Source: Mariprofundus sp.
GTDB taxonomy: Bacteria; Pseudomonadota; Zetaproteobacteria; Mariprofundales; Mariprofundaceae
Assembly: GCA_021772835.1 (NCBI GenBank)
Contig: JAJFLE010000003.1
Coordinates: forward strand, 1 to 59,906
Direction of reading: 5' to 3'
Length of the DNA stretch: 59,906 bases
The notes under the pieces are model-generated. The model was not told the DNA's origin. It searched no databases and saw only the letters and a list, made by a program, of their open reading frames with translations. Numbering within the stretch: the first letter of the stretch is position 1; each line of letters starts with the position of its first letter. The position numbers were made by a program, and so were the translations under genes. Below are positions 8,181 through 18,130 of this stretch, in pieces.

Positions 8181-9362
8181 TCACACGATGTGTTGCTCTG
8201 CGCTCCCGAGCTTGGTGCTGTTACGAAGTATGTCAGCCACGGTGATAAACGAACCCAGAACGAGGAAAGAGCCATGAGGCTTTGCTGCCAGTTGTTGGCG
8301 AAGCTGCTCAGCTGGCTCTCCAGCGCCTGCACCACCTGCTTTATAGACCAACTGCCTGCAATAGGGTGCAAGCAAGTCGATTGCATCCGCCAGAGAGCGG
8401 TCTTCTCGCGTAAATACCAGAATAGCATCAAGTGGGTCGGCCAGTGAGGTCAATGAGGGCAACAGGGCTTCTATCGCATGCCGATTGTGAGCTGCATCAA
8501 GCCAGACGCTTGCATTCCCGATGCTTATTTTTTGTAGTCTGCCGGGAATCTGGCAGGCAGCGATGCCAGCTTGGGCCTTATCCAGGTCGCAATCAAGACG
8601 CTGAGCCTGAGTAAGAGCCGTTATTGCCGAATACGCCAGCGAAGCATTGAGCTGCTGGTGCTGGCCCGGTGCCTGAAGCTTGTTCCAATGCCTGATATCA
8701 CAGGTGCGAAGATCCGGATTAAATGCAGTCAGTATGGCGGATACTTCTTTGTGTTGTGGTACTGATATTGAAAAATCACAGCCCTGCATGACGTAAGATT
8801 TTTCATGAGCAATCTTTTGCAGGGTGTTGCCAAGCCATGCCTGATGGTCGAGCGCTATGGGGGTGATGAGTGCCAAATCTGCGGCAACTGCTCTTGTTGC
8901 ATCGAGACGGGCGCCCAATCCACATTCCAGGATTTCGACATCCACATTTTCCTGATTGAATGCGTTAATAGCCAATACCGTTGCCAGCTCAAAGGGCGAT
9001 GCACCGCATTTTTTTCCAATATCAAGCATGTCTGTAAGTAGCGGAGTTAATACTTCATCGCTTGCAGGCTCGCCGTTGATTCTGATGCGTTCATTGAAAC
9101 GTAACATGTGGGGGGAGGTGTAAAACCCGGTTGTGAAGCCAGCAGCTCTGCATGCATTTTCCAGAAAGTATCCGGTTGAACCTTTTCCATTGGTTCCGGC
9201 AATGCGAATTCTCACCTTTGGCTGGCGAAGGGAGAAGTGGGAGAGGACTTCCCTTACTCTCTCAAGGCCCGGATGATAATCCATATCAAGCAATGGATTA
9301 TCCAGGCTTCGAATGAATGCTTGTAGCGGATCTGAAGAGTTATGCATGGTTATTGGTGGCAT
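8181..9362 (-). CDS. folC: bifunctional dihydrofolate/folylpolyglutamate synthase
   Basis: FolC adds glutamate to dihydropteroate and then to folates. The 393-aa protein has the Mur-ligase ATP loop AGTNGKGSTGYFLE, the family signature YTSPHMLRFNERIRING, LDHQAWLGNTLQKIAHEKS with the carbamylated-lysine region, and DAAHNRHAIEALL near the C-terminal ligand site. An internal ATG five codons in (9347) is an alternative start. It is the last gene of the minus-strand trpFBA-MBL-accD-folC cluster; the accD-folC neighbourhood is typical of gamma-like proteobacteria. Confidence 0.94.
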   Translation of the reverse strand: MPPITMHNSSDPLQAFIRSLDNPLLDMDYHPGLERVREVLSHFSLRQPKVRIRIAGTNGKGSTGYFLENACRAAGFTTGFYTSPHMLRFNERIRINGEPASDEVLTPLLTDMLDIGKKCGASPFELATVLAINAFNQENVDVEILECGLGARLDATRAVAADLALITPIALDHQAWLGNTLQKIAHEKSYVMQGCDFSISVPQHKEVSAILTAFNPDLRTCDIRHWNKLQAPGQHQQLNASLAYSAITALTQAQRLDCDLDKAQAGIAACQIPGRLQKISIGNASVWLDAAHNRHAIEALLPSLTSLADPLDAILVFTREDRSLADAIDLLAPYCRQLVYKAGGAGAGEPAEQLRQQLAAKPHGSFLVLGSFITVADILRNSTKLGSAEQHIV

Positions 9363-9414
9363 AGAGCGGCAAAAAATACATGTGTCTTTCTATCGCACCA
9401 GTGCTGGGCATGGA

Positions 9415-10284
9415 TCAATTACTTTGGCGGTATGAGCGATCAGTGAGGTGATTAAACAATGTGGTCAGGTAGTCTCGCAGATCGTTGCGGCTGACTACGT
9501 CATCAATCAGACCATGCTCAATCAGGAACTCAGAGCGCTGGAAGCCTTCCGGCAGCTTCTGACCCACGGTCTCCTGAATCACACGAGGGCCTGCAAAGCC
9601 GATCAGCGCACCCGGTTCAGCGATGATCACATCACCGAGCCAGGCGTGAGATGCGGATACGCCACCCATGGTTGGGTCGGTAAGCAGGCAGACAAAAGGC
9701 AGTTTGGCAGCATTGAGCTGATTCACAGTGGCAGATGTTTTAGCCATCTGCATCAAGGAGAGCACGCCCTCCTGCATGCGCGCGCCACCGGATGCAGTAA
9801 CCAGCAGGTAAGGGCAACCACGCTCCAGAGCATGTTCCATGCCGCGCACAATTTTTTCTCCGGCAACCGCACCCATGCTGCCACCCATGTAGCTGAATTC
9901 GAAGATGGATGAAGAAACAGTACGGCCATTGATGTCACCGATGTAATTGCGAATAGAGTCTTCTGGGCCGGATTTTTTGGCGGCATCTCTGATACGATCC
10001 TTGTATTTCTTTTTGTCTTTGAAATTCAGGGGATCCTCTGAGCGCAGTTCGGTATCTTTCTCTTCAAAGGTGCCGGTATCAAACAGCAGTTCGGCGCGCT
10101 GCAGGGCAGGCATGCGCATATGGTGGTTGCACTTGCTGCAAACCATACCATTACGCACCAGCTCCTTGTTATACAGGGCTTCCGAGCAGCTTGGGCACTT
10201 GATCCACAAGCCTTCAGGCGATCCTGATTCATTCGACTTCAGGATGTTTTTAGGTGTTTCAATCAGGCGTGTAAACCAGCTCAT
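9415..10284 (-). CDS. accD: acetyl-CoA carboxylase carboxyltransferase, beta subunit
   Basis: AccD pairs with AccA to transfer CO2 from carboxybiotin to acetyl-CoA, the committed step of fatty acid synthesis. The 289-aa protein has the N-terminal four-cysteine zinc ribbon (CPSCSEALYN... CSKCNHHMR) and the crotonase-like core with ASGGARMQEG, ASHAWLGD and GFAGPRVIQETV. Length matches the family. It sits between an MBL-fold gene and folC on the minus strand, 52 bp before folC and 105 bp after the MBL gene, where a perfect 20-bp palindrome occurs. Confidence 0.96.
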   Translation of the reverse strand: MSWFTRLIETPKNILKSNESGSPEGLWIKCPSCSEALYNKELVRNGMVCSKCNHHMRMPALQRAELLFDTGTFEEKDTELRSEDPLNFKDKKKYKDRIRDAAKKSGPEDSIRNYIGDINGRTVSSSIFEFSYMGGSMGAVAGEKIVRGMEHALERGCPYLLVTASGGARMQEGVLSLMQMAKTSATVNQLNAAKLPFVCLLTDPTMGGVSASHAWLGDVIIAEPGALIGFAGPRVIQETVGQKLPEGFQRSEFLIEHGLIDDVVSRNDLRDYLTTLFNHLTDRSYRQSN

Positions 10285-10338
10285 AGTGGTGACCTCAACC
10301 TTTCAAAATTCACAAATCGGCTCTGATGGCCTGATTTG

Positions 10339-10358
10339 GCAGCCCATGCATGGGCTGC
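10339..10358. repeat. perfect 20-bp palindrome between the MBL gene and accD
   Basis: GCAGCCCATG is followed directly by CATGGGCTGC, a perfect palindrome with no spacer. There is no T tract on either strand, so it is not an obvious terminator. Its centre inside a co-directional cluster suggests an mRNA-processing hairpin or a dimeric-protein site. The string CAGCCCATGCATGG also occurs in the ilvB leader (about 5380-5393). Confidence 0.5.
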
Positions 10359-10389
10359 TTTGGGAGTGGCTGATAAATCAGCGCTTCCT

Positions 10390-11175
10390 TTACAGTAAAA
10401 ATTCATCGACTTGCGTCAGCATGCGAAGATGTGGCACGTTCAGCGCCTCCACTTCCGCAGTCATAATGTTCAGTGTTTCCGGCTTCATATGATACAGATA
10501 GACCGGAACCTTACCAAGGGCGTTGAACTTTTGCAGTTCCTGCATGACACCATTCGGTGTCAAATGCCCGCTCACATCAGCCAGTTGCTGCATGGCATTG
10601 GGGAATGAACAGTCCATGATCACAGCTTTCAGGTTCGGCTGGGCATTGGCGACATCCCAGATGCGATTCGTGTTGCCGGTGTCAGCCGTGTAAATCACCT
10701 GCATGCCGTTCTGCTCAAGCAGAAAACCGGTACAAGGTACCGGGTGATTAACGGGTATGGCTGTGACGCGCACATCATCGATGTCGAAGGCGACTTCCGC
10801 TTGCAGATCAGCAAGTTTCAAAATCGGATCAGAGCTGTCAGGGATGCCCGTAAAGTCCGGCCACACCTCATTGTTCAAAAAATGACGGCGAAGCGTTTCA
10901 TTGCTGGCCGCCAGAGAGTGGATAGTAATGCAGGGGTTCTCCTGATTACCATTCATGCGTTTTAGCGAGCGGTTATCTGCCAGGAAAGCGATATCCTTGA
11001 TGTGGTCGAGATGAGTGTGCGACAGGCAGACATGACGGATGCCATGCTGCTCTTCCAGCGACAACGCTTCAGTTGGCGATCCTGCATCAAGCAGGATCGA
11101 ATCATTGATCAGAAACGACGTCAGTCGAAAACCGAGCAGCTGGCCGCCATAACAGCCGAGCACCTTGATTCTCAA
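10390..11175 (-). CDS. metallo-beta-lactamase-fold hydrolase, class II cyclic-nucleotide phosphodiesterase-like
   Basis: This 261-aa protein has the MBL metal site SHTHLDHIKD (HxHxDH) at about residues 53-60, a second ligand region NHPVPCTG, the bridging aspartate in YTADTGNT, and a late GHLTPNGVMQEL histidine. The order and the absence of signal peptide resemble class II 3',5'-cyclic nucleotide phosphodiesterases (CpdP/PDE1 type). The substrate is an inference and other phosphodiester substrates are possible. It starts with TTG overlapping the trpA stop (TTGA), so it is co-translated with tryptophan genes without an obvious metabolic link. Confidence 0.75.
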   Translation of the reverse strand: MRIKVLGCYGGQLLGFRLTSFLINDSILLDAGSPTEALSLEEQHGIRHVCLSHTHLDHIKDIAFLADNRSLKRMNGNQENPCITIHSLAASNETLRRHFLNNEVWPDFTGIPDSSDPILKLADLQAEVAFDIDDVRVTAIPVNHPVPCTGFLLEQNGMQVIYTADTGNTNRIWDVANAQPNLKAVIMDCSFPNAMQQLADVSGHLTPNGVMQELQKFNALGKVPVYLYHMKPETLNIMTAEVEALNVPHLRMLTQVDEFLL

Positions 11176-11984
11176 GTCGTGGCTCCGCAGATCGCCTCTT
11201 TCATCGCCAGAGCAGATGCCGTGAGCGCATCACAGATAGCCTGTTCACCACTATTCGCAGTAATCTGGGAAACAAAATGGCTGCCTACAACCACCCCGTC
11301 AGCAAAAGCACCGACTGCAGCAGCTTGCTCGGGTGTTTTTATACCGAAGCCAACACAGACCGGCATATCGGACATCGACTGGATATGCGCGGTTTTGATC
11401 CGAATCTCATCCATGTCGCCCATATCAGCACCGGTAATGCCGGTGAGTGAGACGTAATAGATAAACCCTGTTCCATGATTGCAGGCCAGTCTGATACGCT
11501 CATCCGTGGATGTCGGGGAGAGCAGAAGAATACGATCAAGCCCGTGTGCCGCAAGTATCTCGTCGCAGATATGCCCTTCTTCAGGCGGAATATCCACGAT
11601 CAACAGTCCATCGGCGCCAGCTGCTTTGGCACGTTCGGAAAACGTTTCAAAACCCATGGTGTACGGAATATTGGCGTAACCCATGAGTACAATACCGATC
11701 TCCGGATGTGCTTCACGCACGCTACGGGTGATTTCGAATACATCCTGAATATGTGCCCCGGCTTCCAGTGCACGCTCGCTGGCTGCCTGAATAACCGGAC
11801 CATCCGCCATCGGATCAGAAAAGGGCATGCCGATTTCAATGATGTCGCTCTGTTCAGCCAGGGCCAGCATCAGCTTACGACTGGTTACCAGATCAGGATC
11901 ACCTGCGGTCAGATAACCGACAAGGGCAGCGCGGCCTTCTGCTTTGCAGCGTTGAAAGACGTTGGCTATGCGCGGATTATTCAT
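11172..11984 (-). CDS. trpA: tryptophan synthase, alpha subunit
   Basis: TrpA cleaves indole-3-glycerol phosphate to indole and passes it to TrpB. The 270-aa TIM barrel has [11 protein letters not shown], the catalytic glutamate in [19 protein letters not shown], the catalytic aspartate region [11 protein letters not shown], and the phosphate loops GFGIKTPEQ and VVVGSHFV. The start overlaps the trpB stop by 4 nt, and the stop overlaps the TTG of the downstream MBL gene. Sequence and length are normal. Confidence 0.97.
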   Translation of the reverse strand: MNNPRIANVFQRCKAEGRAALVGYLTAGDPDLVTSRKLMLALAEQSDIIEIGMPFSDPMADGPVIQAASERALEAGAHIQDVFEITRSVREAHPEIGIVLMGYANIPYTMGFETFSERAKAAGADGLLIVDIPPEEGHICDEILAAHGLDRILLLSPTSTDERIRLACNHGTGFIYYVSLTGITGADMGDMDEIRIKTAHIQSMSDMPVCVGFGIKTPEQAAAVGAFADGVVVGSHFVSQITANSGEQAICDALTASALAMKEAICGATT

Positions 11985-13240
11985 ACCTGATCTCCTCCGA
12001 GCTCATCGCCTAGCAGTTCGAATACGGTTCCCATATCCTTGTCGCCACGGCCGGAGAGATTGATCAGCACGGTCTGATCCGGATTCATCGCTGCTGCGAT
12101 GCGCATACCGGCAGAGACAGCGTGGCTGGATTCCAGTGCCGGGATAATGCCTTCACAGCGGGTTAACGTTTTAAAGGCTGCCAGGGCCTGATCATCGGTG
12201 GCGGAGTCCAGCTGCAAACGACCGTTCTCCAGCATGGCCGCGAGTTCAGGGCCTACACCCGGATAATCAAGGCCTGCCGAAATACTGTGTGTTGCACTGA
12301 TCTGGCCCTCTTCATCTTCAAGCAGGTAACTCAGGCTGCCATGAATAATTCCCGGTTTTCCGGCGGCCAGAGATGCCGCATGCTCATTGCCGTCGAGACC
12401 GCGACCTCCTGCTTCAACAGCCACCAGACGAACTTCATGATCATCATAAAACGGATGCAGCAGGCCGATGGCATTGGAGCCGCCACCGACACAGGCTACT
12501 GCGACATCAGGCAGACGCCCGGTTTGATCCAGGCATTGTGCGCGTGCCTCCTGGCCGATCACCGTATGAAACTGGCGAACCATCAACGGGAAGGGATGTG
12601 GGCCAGCTGCAGTGCCGAAGATGTAATAGGTGTCTTCACAGGTGGCAACCCAGACTCTCAGCGCTTCATTGACTGCATCTTTGAGTGTGCTGGTTCCGGA
12701 ATCGACCGGCACCACATTGGCACCAAGCAGTTTCATACGAAATACGTTGGGAGCCTGGCGACGAATATCTTCGCGGCCCATATAGATGTTGCACTCCATA
12801 TTAAACATGGCGGCAACTGTTGCCGTGGCCACACCGTGCTGGCCAGCACCTGTTTCAGCGATCACCTTCTTTTTGCCCATGCGACGGGCAAGCAGTGCCT
12901 GTCCGATAGTGTTGTTCACCTTATGGGCACCCGTGTGATTGAGGTCTTCACGTTTGAGATAGATCTGTGCACCACCAACTTCAGCGCTCAGGTGTTTGGC
13001 GTGATACAGCGGTGTCTGGCGCCCGACATAGTTTTTCAGCAGATCCAGACGTTCTTCGTGGAAGGCGGGATCAGCCCAGGCCTCAAAAAATGCATCTTCT
13101 ATCTCTTTGAGCGGCTGCATCAGCGTTTCGGCAGCAAAGCGGCCACCAAATTTACCGAAATGGCCACCGGCATCGGGGGGGTGTTTGATCTCCAAGTCAT
13201 ACATGGAGGAAAAATCGAGGTTGTGCAGTGGCTGGCTCAT
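11981..13240 (-). CDS. trpB: tryptophan synthase, beta subunit
   Basis: TrpB is the PLP enzyme that joins indole and serine. The 419-aa frame has the PLP lysine in [15 protein letters not shown], the [14 protein letters not shown] loop, the phosphate-binding glycine run [10 protein letters not shown], and the C-terminal NLSGRGDKD. The first 20 residues before [15 protein letters not shown] are a normal N-terminal extension. It overlaps trpF upstream and trpA downstream by 4 nt, so the three genes form a tight translational unit. Confidence 0.97.
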   Translation of the reverse strand: MSQPLHNLDFSSMYDLEIKHPPDAGGHFGKFGGRFAAETLMQPLKEIEDAFFEAWADPAFHEERLDLLKNYVGRQTPLYHAKHLSAEVGGAQIYLKREDLNHTGAHKVNNTIGQALLARRMGKKKVIAETGAGQHGVATATVAAMFNMECNIYMGREDIRRQAPNVFRMKLLGANVVPVDSGTSTLKDAVNEALRVWVATCEDTYYIFGTAAGPHPFPLMVRQFHTVIGQEARAQCLDQTGRLPDVAVACVGGGSNAIGLLHPFYDDHEVRLVAVEAGGRGLDGNEHAASLAAGKPGIIHGSLSYLLEDEEGQISATHSISAGLDYPGVGPELAAMLENGRLQLDSATDDQALAAFKTLTRCEGIIPALESSHAVSAGMRIAAAMNPDQTVLINLSGRGDKDMGTVFELLGDELGGDQV

Positions 13241-13881
13241 GTTCCCTTACCTTTGTTTACTGTGTTAATGAAAACGCGCATTTTCTCGGCATCTTTGATA
13301 CCCGGAGAGATTTCAACGCCAGAGGATACATCCAGTGCAAACCATTGGCGAACCGAGAGTGCTGCTTCGACATTGTCGGCATTCAGTCCACCGGCCAGCG
13401 TAAGCGGGTAATCGTGTTCGAAGCCCTCAAGCAGTGACCAGTCAAATGAAGTGCCGGTGCCGCCATAGACACCAGCAGGTGCCTTGGCATCGAGCAGCAG
13501 CGGGCAATCGAAGCGTTTGGCATGTATCAAGTCTTCAGCCCCTGATATGGCAACAGCTTTCATCACACGCCTTCGTTGAGCCTGACAGAAGGCTGGTGTT
13601 TCATCGCCATGTAACTGAATGACACCGAGCGGCACGGCCTGCAGCACCTCGGCGATGAACGCTTGAGTCGGGTTCACAAACAGGCCGACAGCAGACACGA
13701 ATGGGGGCAGCTGGCGGATAATGGCAGCTGCTTTTGCAGGTTCAATATAACGCGGTGACTTGGGATAAAAGACAAAGCCGACCGCATCCGCACCGAGCGC
13801 AGTAGCGACCAGTGCATCTTCGAGGCGGGTAATGCCGCAAACCTTGATACGGGTGCGAATAGACGACGTTGAAGCACTCAT
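13237..13881 (-). CDS. trpF: phosphoribosylanthranilate isomerase
   Basis: TrpF converts phosphoribosylanthranilate to the carboxyphenylamino-deoxyribulose phosphate intermediate. The 214-aa TIM barrel begins with [15 protein letters not shown] (catalytic Cys), has [18 protein letters not shown]-like [10 protein letters not shown], the aspartate in [18 protein letters not shown] and the DVSSGVE ending. It is the first gene of the minus-strand trpFBA cluster. Other trp genes (trpE, G, D, C) are not in the window, the split arrangement common in proteobacteria. Confidence 0.96.
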   Translation of the reverse strand: MSASTSSIRTRIKVCGITRLEDALVATALGADAVGFVFYPKSPRYIEPAKAAAIIRQLPPFVSAVGLFVNPTQAFIAEVLQAVPLGVIQLHGDETPAFCQAQRRRVMKAVAISGAEDLIHAKRFDCPLLLDAKAPAGVYGGTGTSFDWSLLEGFEHDYPLTLAGGLNADNVEAALSVRQWFALDVSSGVEISPGIKDAEKMRVFINTVNKGKGT

Positions 13882-13901
13882 CGCTGCACTCTAGGGAATC
13901 T

Positions 13902-13933
13902 CTGAAAAAACTGCATCCATGTACTTTTTTCAG
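13902..13933. promoter_or_regulatory. inverted repeat in the trpF/argD divergent region
   Basis: CTGAAAAAA (13902-13910) pairs with TTTTTTCAG (13925-13933) across a 14-nt loop. It lies 21 bp upstream of the trpF start codon on the minus strand, in the 200-bp region that must also carry the argD promoter. It could be an operator or part of the trpF leader. A short minus-strand frame across it contains no tryptophan codons, so a trp attenuator is not supported. Confidence 0.35.
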
Positions 13934-14081
13934 GCGAGCTTGAATGCATCCGCATTGTCATTGGTGTCATGGCGTAAGCTTAATGATTTTCCACTGTAAC
14001 GACAAAGTCTTGCGTGTCGGGGTTGGCGTTCTGTGCGAAGAAAAGGTGCGTAACTGGTAACTCTTGCCTAAACTCCGGCGT

Positions 14082-15242
14082 ATGAGTGCTGTAATGAACA
14101 CATATGCCCGTTTCCCGGTTACTCTGGTGAAAGGTCAGGGCTCCACTGTTTGGGATGATGCAGGCAATGCATATCTCGACTTTATTTCCGGTATTGCCGT
14201 CAATACGTTGGGTCATGGGCATCCTGCCATGGTTGCTGCTTTGGCCGATCAGGCGGCGACTATGCTGCATTGTTCCAACCTGTTCCATATTCCTAAACAA
14301 CAGCAGCTGGCCGAAAAGCTTGTTTCCCTGTCAGGCCTTGGCTCCGCATTTTTTTGCAATTCAGGTGCGGAAGCCAATGAAGCGGCAATCAAGCTGGCTC
14401 GTAAGTTCTTTTATGATCAGAACTCATCCAGACGCACGATTATCACGGCTACGCAATCCTTTCACGGCCGTCTGCTTTCGACTCTGACCGCCACCGGTCA
14501 GGACAAGGTGAAGATAGGGTTTGACCCGCTGCCTCCGGGCTTTGTGCATGTACCGCTTAATGACATTGAAGCACTGAAACAGGCGGTGACATCTCAGACT
14601 GCAGCGATTTTGTTGGAGCCACTGCAGGGCGAAGGTGGTGTCAATGTGGCTGAAGCAACGTATCTTCAGGCAGTCCGTCAGCTTTGCGATGAACATGGCA
14701 TACTGCTGATGCTCGATGAAGTACAGACAGGCATCGGACGTACGGGGTCGATGTTTGCCTTTGAGCAGGCTGGCATTACCCCGGACATTCTTACTTTGGC
14801 TAAGGGGCTGGGCGGCGGTGTGCCTATCGGTGCCATGCTTGCCAGTGACGAGGTGGCGGCCTCATTCGGCCCGGGTACACACGGCTCGACTTTCGGAGGC
14901 AACCCACTTTCCTGCTCTGCTGCATTGGCGGTGCTGGATGTGATTGCATCGGAATCGCTGCTTGATAATGTGAAGGCGCGTGGTGAACAGTTGTGGCAAG
15001 GGTTACATGAGTTAAAACAGCGTTTCCCGGTGATTCAGGATGTTCGCGGACAGGGGCTGCTGGTTGGCGCCGGGCTATCAATTGAAGCTGGCCCTGTGGT
15101 CACTGCAGCACGGGGTGAGGGATTGATGATTCTTCTTGCCGGCCCCAAGGTGTTGCGCTTTTTGCCTGCGTTGAATGTAAGCGAAGAAGAGGTGAATGAG
15201 GCTCTGGCGCTGCTTGCCAGCGTGATGGAGGGTTTTGCATGA
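14082..15242 (+). CDS. argD: acetylornithine aminotransferase
   Basis: ArgD is a class III PLP aminotransferase of arginine synthesis (and often lysine, as N-succinyl-DAP aminotransferase). The 386-aa protein has FISGIAVNTLGHGHP, NSGAEANEAAIKLAR, the PLP aspartate in LLMLDEVQTGIGRTG, and the Schiff-base lysine in LTLAKGLGGGVPIGA. A TTG at 14064 extends the frame by six codons, but ATG 14082 gives the usual MSxVMNTYAR start. argF begins in its stop codon. The gene opens the argD-argF-argG cluster, divergent from trpF. Confidence 0.95.
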   Translation: MSAVMNTYARFPVTLVKGQGSTVWDDAGNAYLDFISGIAVNTLGHGHPAMVAALADQAATMLHCSNLFHIPKQQQLAEKLVSLSGLGSAFFCNSGAEANEAAIKLARKFFYDQNSSRRTIITATQSFHGRLLSTLTATGQDKVKIGFDPLPPGFVHVPLNDIEALKQAVTSQTAAILLEPLQGEGGVNVAEATYLQAVRQLCDEHGILLMLDEVQTGIGRTGSMFAFEQAGITPDILTLAKGLGGGVPIGAMLASDEVAASFGPGTHGSTFGGNPLSCSAALAVLDVIASESLLDNVKARGEQLWQGLHELKQRFPVIQDVRGQGLLVGAGLSIEAGPVVTAARGEGLMILLAGPKVLRFLPALNVSEEEVNEALALLASVMEGFA

Positions 15243-16147
15243 GACATTTTTTGACTCTGCTTGATGTGTCGGGTGATGAAGCACGGCTCATCCTCAAACG
15301 GGCAGCCAAGATCAAGCGCAAGCTGAAAGAAGGGAAGGCCCACCGACCCTTGGAAGGCAAAACGCTGGGTATGATTTTTGATAAAGCCAGTACGCGCACC
15401 CGAGTCTCTTTCGAAGTCGGCATGTATCAGCTTGGCGGCCATGCTCTGTTTTTGCATTCAGACACGACACAGCTGGGGCGCGGTGAGCCGCTCGAAGATT
15501 CAGCGCGCGTGCTCTCGGGTATGGTGGATGGCATCATGATCCGTACGTTCGGCCATGATATCGTTCAGAAGTTTTCTCAACATTCGAAAGTGCCTGTGAT
15601 CAATGGTCTGACCGATCTCACGCACCCCTGCCAGATTCTGGCTGATGTGTTCACCTATGAGGAGCATCGTGGTTCTATTGAAGGTAAAACGGTGGCCTGG
15701 ATTGGCGATGGCAACAACATGGCTCATTCCTGGATTAATGGCGCTGTTTCCTTTGGTTATAAGCTGAAGCTTGCCTGTCCTGCCGGTTACGGCCCGGATG
15801 AAAAGCTGCTTGCTGCTGCGCGAATATTGGGTGCGGATGTATGCATGTTTGATGATACGGCTGAGGCAGCAAATGGCGCTGATCTGGTGACGACTGATGT
15901 ATGGGCATCTATGGGGCAGGAAGCGGAGCAGGCGGAGCGCGAAAAGGCATTTGCCGATTTTCAGGTGAATGATCGGGTGATGTCATTTGCCAGCGCAGAT
16001 GCACTGTTTATGCATTGTCTGCCAGCGCATCGTGGTGAAGAGGTTACGGCTTCCGTTATAGACGGGTCGCAATCCGTGGTCTGGGACGAGGCTGAGAATC
16101 GTTTGCATGCACAAAAGGCGCTGCTCGAATTTTTTATGTGTCATTAA
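15239..16147 (+). CDS. argF: ornithine carbamoyltransferase
   Basis: ArgF joins carbamoyl phosphate and ornithine to citrulline. The 302-aa protein has the carbamoyl-phosphate loop STRTRVSFEVG, the HPCQ equivalent in LTHPCQILADVFTY, the IGDGNNMAHSW region, and the ornithine-binding HCLPAHRGEEV near the C-terminus. It overlaps argD by 4 nt (ATGA). About 140 bp of apparently non-coding sequence with a short hairpin (CCACC 16245-16249 with GGTGG 16254-16258) separates it from argG. Confidence 0.97.
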   Translation: MRHFLTLLDVSGDEARLILKRAAKIKRKLKEGKAHRPLEGKTLGMIFDKASTRTRVSFEVGMYQLGGHALFLHSDTTQLGRGEPLEDSARVLSGMVDGIMIRTFGHDIVQKFSQHSKVPVINGLTDLTHPCQILADVFTYEEHRGSIEGKTVAWIGDGNNMAHSWINGAVSFGYKLKLACPAGYGPDEKLLAAARILGADVCMFDDTAEAANGADLVTTDVWASMGQEAEQAEREKAFADFQVNDRVMSFASADALFMHCLPAHRGEEVTASVIDGSQSVVWDEAENRLHAQKALLEFFMCH

Positions 16148-16287
16148 GATGAAAAATCAGGCGCATGCGTTACATGAACTGATCACAGCCTCTGCTTCCT
16201 CAAGTAGAAAGCAGGGGCAGCTGCGTGTAGTCTGCGCATCGTTTCCACCAGCCGGTGGAGTCTACTATCTGAAAATGAGGGCCTGAG

Positions 16288-17505
16288 ATGTCACATCCTG
16301 AAGTCAAAAAAGCTGTATTAGCCTATTCCGGAGGCCTTGATACCTCCATCATTCTGAAGTGGTTACAGGACACCTACGACTGTGAGGTGGTGACATTTAC
16401 TGCTGATCTCGGTCAGGGCGATGAGGTTGAGCAAGCGCGAGCCAAGGCGATCGCCGGTGGTGTGAAATCCATCTATATCGAAGACCTGCGTGAAGAATTT
16501 GTGCGCGACTATGTCTTCCCGATGTTCAGGGCTAATGCAATCTATGAAGGCGAGTATCTGCTCGGCACTTCGATTGCTCGCCCGCTGATTGCCAAACGTA
16601 TGATTGAGATTGCCAATGCAGAAGGGGCGAATGCGGTATCACATGGTGCCACGGGTAAGGGTAACGATCAGGTACGTTTCGAGTTCGGTTTTTATGCCCT
16701 GAAACCTGATGTGAAAGTGATTGCGCCGTGGCGTGAATGGGATCTGGTGTCCCGCGAAGACATGCTGAATTATGCAGCGAAACATGGCATTCCTGTTGAG
16801 CGCAAACGTGAAGGTTCCAAGTCTCCGTATTCCATGGACGCTAACCTGCTGCATATCTCTTATGAGGGTTACGATCTGGAAGATCCGTGGTGTGAGCCAT
16901 CCGAAGAGATGTGGCGCTGGAGTGTATCTCCGGAAGCTGCACCGGATACACCGGAATATATTGAGCTGACATATCAGGGCGGTGATATCATTGCGATTAA
17001 CGGTGAGGCTAAAACGCCGGCTCAGGTATTGACTGAGCTGAATCGCTTGGGTGGCAAACATGGTATTGGCCGTATTGATATCGTGGAAAACCGTTTTGTA
17101 GGTATGAAATCACGCGGCTGTTATGAAACACCGGGCGGCACGATTATGCTCAAAGCGCATCGCGCTATTGAATCGCTGACCGTGGATCGTGAAGCCGCAC
17201 ATCTCAAAGACGAACTGATGCCGCGTTATGCCAATATGGTCTACAACGGGTTCTGGTTTGCGCCTGAGCGTGTGATGTTGCAGGCTGCTATTGATGCCTC
17301 GCAGCTCAGGGTGAATGGCGATGTGCGCCTGAAGCTGTACAAGGGCAATGTCGAGGTGGTTGGCCGTCGTTCTGATCAGTCGATGTTTGACGAGCGCTTG
17401 TGCACATTTGAAGATGATGAAGGTGCCTATGATCAGAAGGATGCAGGCGGTTTCATCAAGCTTAATGCATTGCGTCTGCGTATGGCTAGCCTGGCAGGTA
17501 AGTAA
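16288..17505 (+). CDS. argG: argininosuccinate synthase
   Basis: ArgG condenses citrulline and aspartate with ATP. The 405-aa protein begins with the PP-loop [15 protein letters not shown] and continues with [23 protein letters not shown] and [13 protein letters not shown], all standard family blocks. It belongs to the shorter, class of about 400 residues typical of proteobacteria outside enterics. Its own leader carries no clear ARG-box palindrome that I can identify. Confidence 0.97.
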   Translation: MSHPEVKKAVLAYSGGLDTSIILKWLQDTYDCEVVTFTADLGQGDEVEQARAKAIAGGVKSIYIEDLREEFVRDYVFPMFRANAIYEGEYLLGTSIARPLIAKRMIEIANAEGANAVSHGATGKGNDQVRFEFGFYALKPDVKVIAPWREWDLVSREDMLNYAAKHGIPVERKREGSKSPYSMDANLLHISYEGYDLEDPWCEPSEEMWRWSVSPEAAPDTPEYIELTYQGGDIIAINGEAKTPAQVLTELNRLGGKHGIGRIDIVENRFVGMKSRGCYETPGGTIMLKAHRAIESLTVDREAAHLKDELMPRYANMVYNGFWFAPERVMLQAAIDASQLRVNGDVRLKLYKGNVEVVGRRSDQSMFDERLCTFEDDEGAYDQKDAGGFIKLNALRLRMASLAGK

Positions 17506-17613
17506 ATCGACTGACATAAATCGAGCTGGCTGGCAAAGCCGGTTTTACCCTGCTAGTTTGACTGGATTAGTGACCTGTATCTGCAGGCTGTTGATGTGGC
17601 GGGAGGGGAAAAG

Positions 17614-18081
17614 ATGATCAGGCATAACAAGATTCTGGTTCCAATCGATTTTTCTGAACAGGCGACGGAAGCCATCAGGCGTGCCGGAGTGCTGGCTAAG
17701 CAATTTGATGCCGAAGTGCACGTGCTGCATGTGCTGGAGTCCTCTGTCTATTTTGAAACGGACATGGTTTCTATCCCCCCTATTAATGAGATCAATCATG
17801 CAGCCCATGAGGGTGCAGTCCACCGTCTGCGGGCCTTGACTGAGCAGTTCGACTTTGACGTGCTTACGCACGTTGAAGAGTCAGCCAGCGATCCTGCCCG
17901 TTATATCTGTGGTTTTGCCGAATCACTGCCTGCTGATTTGATAGTTATCGGTCGCCATGGTGAAAAAGGCATGATTGAGCATATGCTGGTTGGGTCCACC
18001 TCAGAGCGAGTCGTGGCGCATGCTCCCTGTTCGGTACTGGTTACCATGCCGCATGATCTGCTCGAAGTGACTCAGGGCTGA
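17614..18081 (+). CDS. universal stress protein, UspA family
   Basis: The 155-aa protein has one Usp domain: KILVPIDFSEQATEAIRRA at the start, HVLHVLE, and the ATP-binding pattern GRHGEKGMIEHMLVGSTSERV (G2xG9xGS/T) followed by APCSVLVT. ATP-binding members are cytoplasmic stress or energy sensors. A GTG at 17596 would extend it, but GGGAGGGG (17601-17608) positions ATG 17614 correctly. It stands between argG and the arsenic genes with its own spacing, and I see no evidence that it belongs to either operon. Confidence 0.9.
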   Translation: MIRHNKILVPIDFSEQATEAIRRAGVLAKQFDAEVHVLHVLESSVYFETDMVSIPPINEINHAAHEGAVHRLRALTEQFDFDVLTHVEESASDPARYICGFAESLPADLIVIGRHGEKGMIEHMLVGSTSERVVAHAPCSVLVTMPHDLLEVTQG

Positions 18082-18110
18082 TTGATTCCAGCATTGTCAT
18101 GAAAATAAAT
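18082..18110 (+). promoter_or_regulatory. sigma-70 promoter of arsR
   Basis: TTGATT (18082-18087) and ATAAAT (18105-18110) are separated by 17 bp, an acceptable sigma-70 pair, and start a leader of about 14 nt before the TTG start of arsR. A small dyad CTGT-N5-ACAG follows (about 18115-18127) and could take part in autoregulation. Confidence 0.45.
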
Positions 18111-18130
18111 AGTACTGTGGGGTACAGCTG

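Noticed and set aside
12287-13411. Long plus-strand frame opposite trpB/trpF
   Set aside because: Shadow of two clearly conserved minus-strand genes; the composition only reflects their codon bias.
13882-14081. trp attenuator in front of trpF
   Set aside because: The short minus-strand frame in this leader has no tryptophan codons and the inverted repeat is not followed by a terminator layout in the right place.
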